Shown here in pieces: positions 60,856-64,000 of a stretch of DNA of 64,000 nt. A model generated the notes under the pieces. It was not told the DNA's origin. It made no database searches and saw only the letters and a program-made list of their open reading frames with translations. The translations under genes and the position numbers were made by a program. The stretch lies in contig NZ_CP012831.1 in the NCBI RefSeq assembly GCF_001307275.1, positions 1 through 64,000 on the forward strand, read 5' to 3'. Positions within the stretch are counted from its first letter, which is position 1. Every line of letters starts with the position of its first letter. Source of the stretch: Pseudomonas fluorescens (GTDB lineage: Bacteria > Pseudomonadota > Gammaproteobacteria > Pseudomonadales > Pseudomonadaceae).

Positions 60856-60883
60856 CTCGACGAATGTCGAGATGAATCTCGAC
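60856..60883. terminator. Alternative hairpins between convergent genes
   Basis: CTCGAC (60856-60861)/GTCGAG (60866-60871) and GTCGAGAT (60866-60873)/ATCTCGAC (60876-60883) share an arm and cannot form together. They lie between the FRG gene (+) and the helicase gene (-), where a two-way terminator is expected. No long T-runs follow. Confidence 0.4.
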
Positions 60884-60948
60884 TCATCGCTGTAACCGAC
60901 TCACTACGCTATCCTGATCGAACTCGCAGCCGCTTCCAAGATCCTCAA

Positions 60949-63414
60949 TCAGATGGGTTTGAGGTTCATCTTGGCTTCAAAAATCAGCAGATCGCTTTCC
61001 TCGTTGTTGATCATCATGTTGACTAGGCGAGGGCTCACTTCGATCTCGCCGCCAAGCGTCGCACGCACAGTTTCGGGGTACCGTTCGAGCATCAGATCCG
61101 CTAGGCCATGGCTGTAGCCATCGCGGATGAGCTTGATCTTCGTGTCATCCGCAGTACCGTATTTGATGAGTTTGTAGAAGCCTGGATCCAGGGCACCTAC
61201 CCCATTCAGCACCTCGACGAACTTGAAAATCTTGTTGTCGAAGAAATCGTCCTCGTCCTTGAGACGGACGATTGCCAGGTTAATACGCTCGCCGTCATCC
61301 TTTTGGGAGATTCTTACCCAGTTCTCGTACTTGCTGTCGCGATATTTGGTATCACCCCATTTACCCACGAATACGTGATCGCTATGGCTAGTCTCGACCA
61401 GCTTTTTCCAGTACGCGAGCGTCTGTCGGATCGTCTGCTTGACGCTGAGTTTCTTCAGCTTCCAATCCAGGATCATGGCGTAGAAATTCCGGGCAGGCTC
61501 TTGCTTGAGACGCACCAGGTCGCTGTACTCTCGGCTGTCGTCGAAGTGATCGACGAACGATTTGGAGATCGCAAGCATCAGCCTGTCAACGGTATTGATG
61601 ACGCCGTTCGCCTCGATGCCTCGTCTGATCTTCCGTTCAATAGCCTCCTCCTCTGAGAACACGTCAATTTCACTGACACTGTTCGCGATGAGGAGCTTGC
61701 CCACCTGAGTGGTAACGTACCGACACTCTCGATCTTTAACCACGCCAGGATGCAGATTCTCAAGACGAGCCACGGCGTCGTCGTAGAGAACCGACACCTT
61801 CCCATCGATGATCTTGGTGGCTTCAAGCAGAACGTTGCTGACAGTGTCCTTGACCACCTTTGAGACGTTGACGGATTTATCGTAGAAAGTCTCAAGCGCT
61901 GCATTGTCGCGTGTGTAGCCATTTACGCCCAACAGGTAGATGCTGGACTCCAGCTTTCTCAACGCAGCCTTAGCTCCAGGCGCAAAGACCTCACTGAACC
62001 GGTTGACGCGTCCGACCAGGTTCTTGAATTGAGATGGCGTCAGCTTTTGCTTCCCTTTGAAAAAATCAAAAACGAAGAGTCGTTCGATCGGCAGGTTCAC
62101 CCCTTCCAGAAGCGTGGAGTTGCAGACCAGAAACCTCATCTGCTTGGAGCTACTGAAGAGGTTCTCCAAGTAAAGACGGATGGTGTCAGGGATCGAACCA
62201 TGGTGGTACATAACCCCTTTGCGCAGGCAGCCGATCAGTTTGTAGCGTCGGTCAAAAAGCTCTCCTAGCTCGGCACAGGCCGTCTGGATCAGCGGACAAT
62301 CTACGGGCGGCAGCACGGCTGCCAGTTCAACCGCAAATGACTCAATGCTTTTCTTCCTGTTGCCGTAAACGATGTTTTTGGACAGTGCTTCGCCTTTGAT
62401 GAGCTCGAAGCAGTTGGCATACCTCCGATCGAACTCCATCCAGTCATTCAGGAAATGGTCATAGAGCTTGAGCTTCGTCTGGCCCCTCCCTGCCCTAAAA
62501 TCCCTGATGTAGAAGCGCTCAGACTTGATGTACTCGTCGATCTTGAATCCGCTCGGGATCATGTCCAGGAAGCGCACACGGACGTTGAGTTCATCGCATA
62601 GGAAGGGAGTCAGGAACTTGAATGATGTTTCCGGATTACGAGCCCCCAGGATGCACAGCATGGCAGCCAGTAACTCACTTCTGCGGTCGCTCTGCAGCAG
62701 GTTGTGGGCCTCGTCGACGAAGACCATATCGAAGCTCAGCCCGGCGTTCTCGTTCAAGAGCCTGTTGAGCCGCTCCTGGGTCAGGACAAATGCCCTGTTC
62801 TTTCGCTCAACCGAATACATCTCGGGGTGGGTCACCACCTTGCCCAACCCCTCAATGTCCGCGTAGATCAACCGTTTTTTCGTCTGGGCCAGCAGAGCCT
62901 TAGAAGGCACGAGGATCAGGATCCGCTGCCCTGGATTTTCCCTCACCGATTGGATGATGAGCTCAGATTTACCGTAACTGGTCGGAGCAACCACGACTGA
63001 CGACTTACGGTACTCCGACTGAACGAATGTCCGCAGGGCATCTTGTTGCTCAGTCAGCACGATGCCTTGATCACGGAAGGTATCGATGTAGCTGCCCACG
63101 ATGTTTCGGATGAACGACTCGCTGCGGTGATCATCCTCCGGAAAGTAGCTGCTGATTACTGCTGAGACAGGGTGCAGACCACTGTTGAGTGCTACATCGT
63201 ACAGCGCCTGGTACTGACCCGAAGCGTTACCGTAAAACAGGATAATGCGGTAGCCGAGACGCCGAATTTCGAGGCTCTTGTGGTTAAGGAGCAGCACGGC
63301 GATCGCCAAAAGTTTCACAATCTCTGTGTTACCCAGTTCGTCTCCCTTGAGGAGTTGGAAATACAGATCCTTGAACTTGGTGTTGCCCAGTTTCCTGATA
63401 GTCAGCTCTTCCAT
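60949..63414 (-). CDS. hamB: HamB-like DEAH helicase of a Hachiman-type system
   Basis: This 821-residue superfamily 2 helicase has a Q-like motif LTEQQDALR (residues 120-128), Walker A APTSYGKSEL (Lys149), motif II VFVDEAHNLL (Asp234-His237), SNTLLEGVN-like motif IV/V and motif VI LVGRVNRFSE. An N-terminal helical domain of about 100 residues precedes the helicase core. It lies 1 bp after the partner gene on the same strand. The pairing with a DUF1837-like nuclease matches Hachiman (HamA-HamB) and AbpAB-like defence systems, where the helicase holds the nuclease until damage or invading DNA is met. Confidence 0.8.
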   Translation of the reverse strand: MEELTIRKLGNTKFKDLYFQLLKGDELGNTEIVKLLAIAVLLLNHKSLEIRRLGYRIILFYGNASGQYQALYDVALNSGLHPVSAVISSYFPEDDHRSESFIRNIVGSYIDTFRDQGIVLTEQQDALRTFVQSEYRKSSVVVAPTSYGKSELIIQSVRENPGQRILILVPSKALLAQTKKRLIYADIEGLGKVVTHPEMYSVERKNRAFVLTQERLNRLLNENAGLSFDMVFVDEAHNLLQSDRRSELLAAMLCILGARNPETSFKFLTPFLCDELNVRVRFLDMIPSGFKIDEYIKSERFYIRDFRAGRGQTKLKLYDHFLNDWMEFDRRYANCFELIKGEALSKNIVYGNRKKSIESFAVELAAVLPPVDCPLIQTACAELGELFDRRYKLIGCLRKGVMYHHGSIPDTIRLYLENLFSSSKQMRFLVCNSTLLEGVNLPIERLFVFDFFKGKQKLTPSQFKNLVGRVNRFSEVFAPGAKAALRKLESSIYLLGVNGYTRDNAALETFYDKSVNVSKVVKDTVSNVLLEATKIIDGKVSVLYDDAVARLENLHPGVVKDRECRYVTTQVGKLLIANSVSEIDVFSEEEAIERKIRRGIEANGVINTVDRLMLAISKSFVDHFDDSREYSDLVRLKQEPARNFYAMILDWKLKKLSVKQTIRQTLAYWKKLVETSHSDHVFVGKWGDTKYRDSKYENWVRISQKDDGERINLAIVRLKDEDDFFDNKIFKFVEVLNGVGALDPGFYKLIKYGTADDTKIKLIRDGYSHGLADLMLERYPETVRATLGGEIEVSPRLVNMMINNEESDLLIFEAKMNLKPI

Positions 63415-63415
63415 G

Positions 63416-64000
63416 CTACTGCTCCGCCTCCTGCCTCAAAAACTCTTCCAGCTTTTCCATGGTGCCTTTGTGGAGGGACAGCACCCACACCGTTTTGAAC
63501 ACAGCTTCAGCTACCAGCTTGGTGGTGAAATTTGACACAGTATTTTCGGCGATAGCCTGGGACACTTCGCTGAACAGGGCAGAGACCAGAAACACATTGT
63601 TGTCCGAAGCACTCGCCCCGTCTTCTTCAGCCAAATCACCTTCCATCTCCAAGATCTCAATAACCGAGTCCCGGTAATTAGCTTTGTTGTGGATCGCATT
63701 TTTCGCAGCATTGATCGCGTTGAGCCAGTGATTGAGCTCCGGCTCAGCCAAACGCCTCTTGAGGTCATCCCGAGCCAAACGCAATTGCGCACTTGTGGCC
63801 GAGCAAGAAGTCTTGTCTGCCCCTCTGCCGCCCGACTTGACCTCGGTGATCCAGACGTTGTTGGTTGAGGTCTCGTATAGGAGGAGATCGAAGCCCTTCC
63901 GGATACTCTTCTCTTCCATATTGAAGAACGGGGAGACCACATCGAAGTTGGGGAAGAGCTTCAGAATGATGACGTGAGACAGGAGCTCACCCAGCATACC
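63416..64000 (-). CDS. hamA: HamA-like (DUF1837) nuclease, partial
   Basis: The visible 194 or so residues are the C-terminal part; the frame stays open to the window edge, so the start is missing. The first visible stretch, MLGELLSHVIILKLFP, followed by GFDLLLYE and WITEVKSGG, gives a D...E-x-K nuclease site (Asp37, Glu52, Lys54, counted from the Met at 63997), as in DUF1837/HamA. The rest is helical. It is the upstream gene of the pair with the helicase. The call as HamA rests on this motif, the order and the helicase partner. Confidence 0.75.
   Translation of the reverse strand, partial: GMLGELLSHVIILKLFPNFDVVSPFFNMEEKSIRKGFDLLLYETSTNNVWITEVKSGGRGADKTSCSATSAQLRLARDDLKRRLAEPELNHWLNAINAAKNAIHNKANYRDSVIEILEMEGDLAEEDGASASDNNVFLVSALFSEVSQAIAENTVSNFTTKLVAEAVFKTVWVLSLHKGTMEKLEEFLRQEAEQ

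Larger units (their letters stand above)
14027..64000. mobile_element. Integrative and conjugative element of the PFGI-1/ICEclc (GI-type T4SS) class, partial
   Basis: The gene order is AlpA, ParA, ParB, DUF2857, STY4528-type, TIGR03761, DUF3158, SSB, TopB, PilL2, TIGR03759, SLT, TIGR03765, TraD, TIGR03747, RAQPRD, a TIGR03758-to-03744 block, TIGR03756/03755, TraG, DUF3742 and TraI. This is the conserved backbone of genomic-island-type ICEs in Pseudomonas and related bacteria. Coordinates are approximate: the left limit is set at the first ICE-like gene, and the right end lies outside the window. The integrase was not seen; in relatives it lies at the end opposite parA, next to a tRNA gene. 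Cargo sits at 21.5, 24.8-28.9, 34.9-37.8, 45.4-47.3 and 56.6-64.0 kb. Confidence 0.9.

Noticed and set aside
14027..64000. Integrase gene and attachment sites
   Set aside because: No tyrosine-recombinase motif or tRNA end was recognised in the window, so none is annotated; the integrase likely lies to the right.
1..64000. CRISPR arrays, rRNA and tRNA genes, complete insertion sequences
   Set aside because: No regularly spaced repeats, no rRNA-like segments, no cloverleaf with CCA-type end, and no intact transposase gene were seen by reading.

Overview
The window reads as a Pseudomonas chromosome (fluorescens/syringae/putida type) carrying most of a large integrative and conjugative element (ICE). 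The GC-rich Pseudomonas-like coding, the mannitol/sorbitol (mtl) cluster and the PFGI-1/ICEclc-type transfer genes all point this way. No rRNA, tRNA, CRISPR array or intact insertion sequence was recognised.

Positions 1-7000 hold a polyol-use locus. A leftward operon encodes a sugar-binding protein, two permeases, an ATPase and a polyol dehydrogenase cut by the window edge. An AraC-type activator and a PfkB fructokinase are divergent from it. Positions 7185-11339 hold a LysR regulator divergent from a betaine-type binding protein, a type II HAD hydrolase and an FAD amine oxidoreductase. They look like one uptake-and-degradation unit, without the ABC permease and ATPase. A small hypothetical gene, a methyltransferase and a decayed RibD/DHFR-like gene follow, up to about 13.5 kb.

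From about 14 kb to the right edge the sequence is ICE. The maintenance and replication block (14.0-24.8 kb) runs AlpA, ParA, ParB, DUF2857, STY4528-type protein, TIGR03761, DUF3158, SSB and topoisomerase III, with a CoiA-like nuclease gene inserted before topB. An accessory operon (26.2-28.9 kb) encodes a DUF3577 protein, a small cysteine-rich protein, a frameshifted RadC and a DUF5983-like protein. The mating apparatus (28.9-52.0 kb) is of the GI type: PilL2, TIGR03759, lytic transglycosylase, TIGR03765, TraD, TIGR03747, RAQPRD, TIGR03758/03745/03750/03746/03749/03752/03751, the VirB4/TraC-like ATPase, TIGR03756/03755, TraG and DUF3742. The MobH-type relaxase TraI is at 54.4 kb. The integrase and both attachment sites were not seen; the integrase probably lies beyond the right edge.

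Three cargo sites interrupt this backbone. (1) At 34.9-37.8 kb, an inverted two-gene cassette pairs a DUF3800 protein with an unrecognised 583-residue protein. (2) At 45.4-47.3 kb lie a zeta-toxin-like kinase with a small partner, a possible QslA-like protein and an XRE regulator. (3) At 56.6-64.0 kb, downstream of the relaxase, is a defence island: a transglutaminase-like protein, a SLATT effector with a CD-NTase (CBASS-like), an FRG-domain protein and a Hachiman-like HamB/HamA pair cut by the right edge.

The most unusual signal is non-coding. Two similar leaders (26.18-26.35 and 52.16-52.34 kb) each join a sigma70-like promoter to about 135 nt that can fold into the same five hairpins, with compensatory changes between copies. 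Downstream, four genes (DUF3577, radC, a 109-residue ORF and ardC) each have a CCACC-preceded GC hairpin ending 33-39 nt before the start codon. Together they suggest a shared RNA-level or early-transfer control system for the anti-restriction and accessory genes of the ICE.
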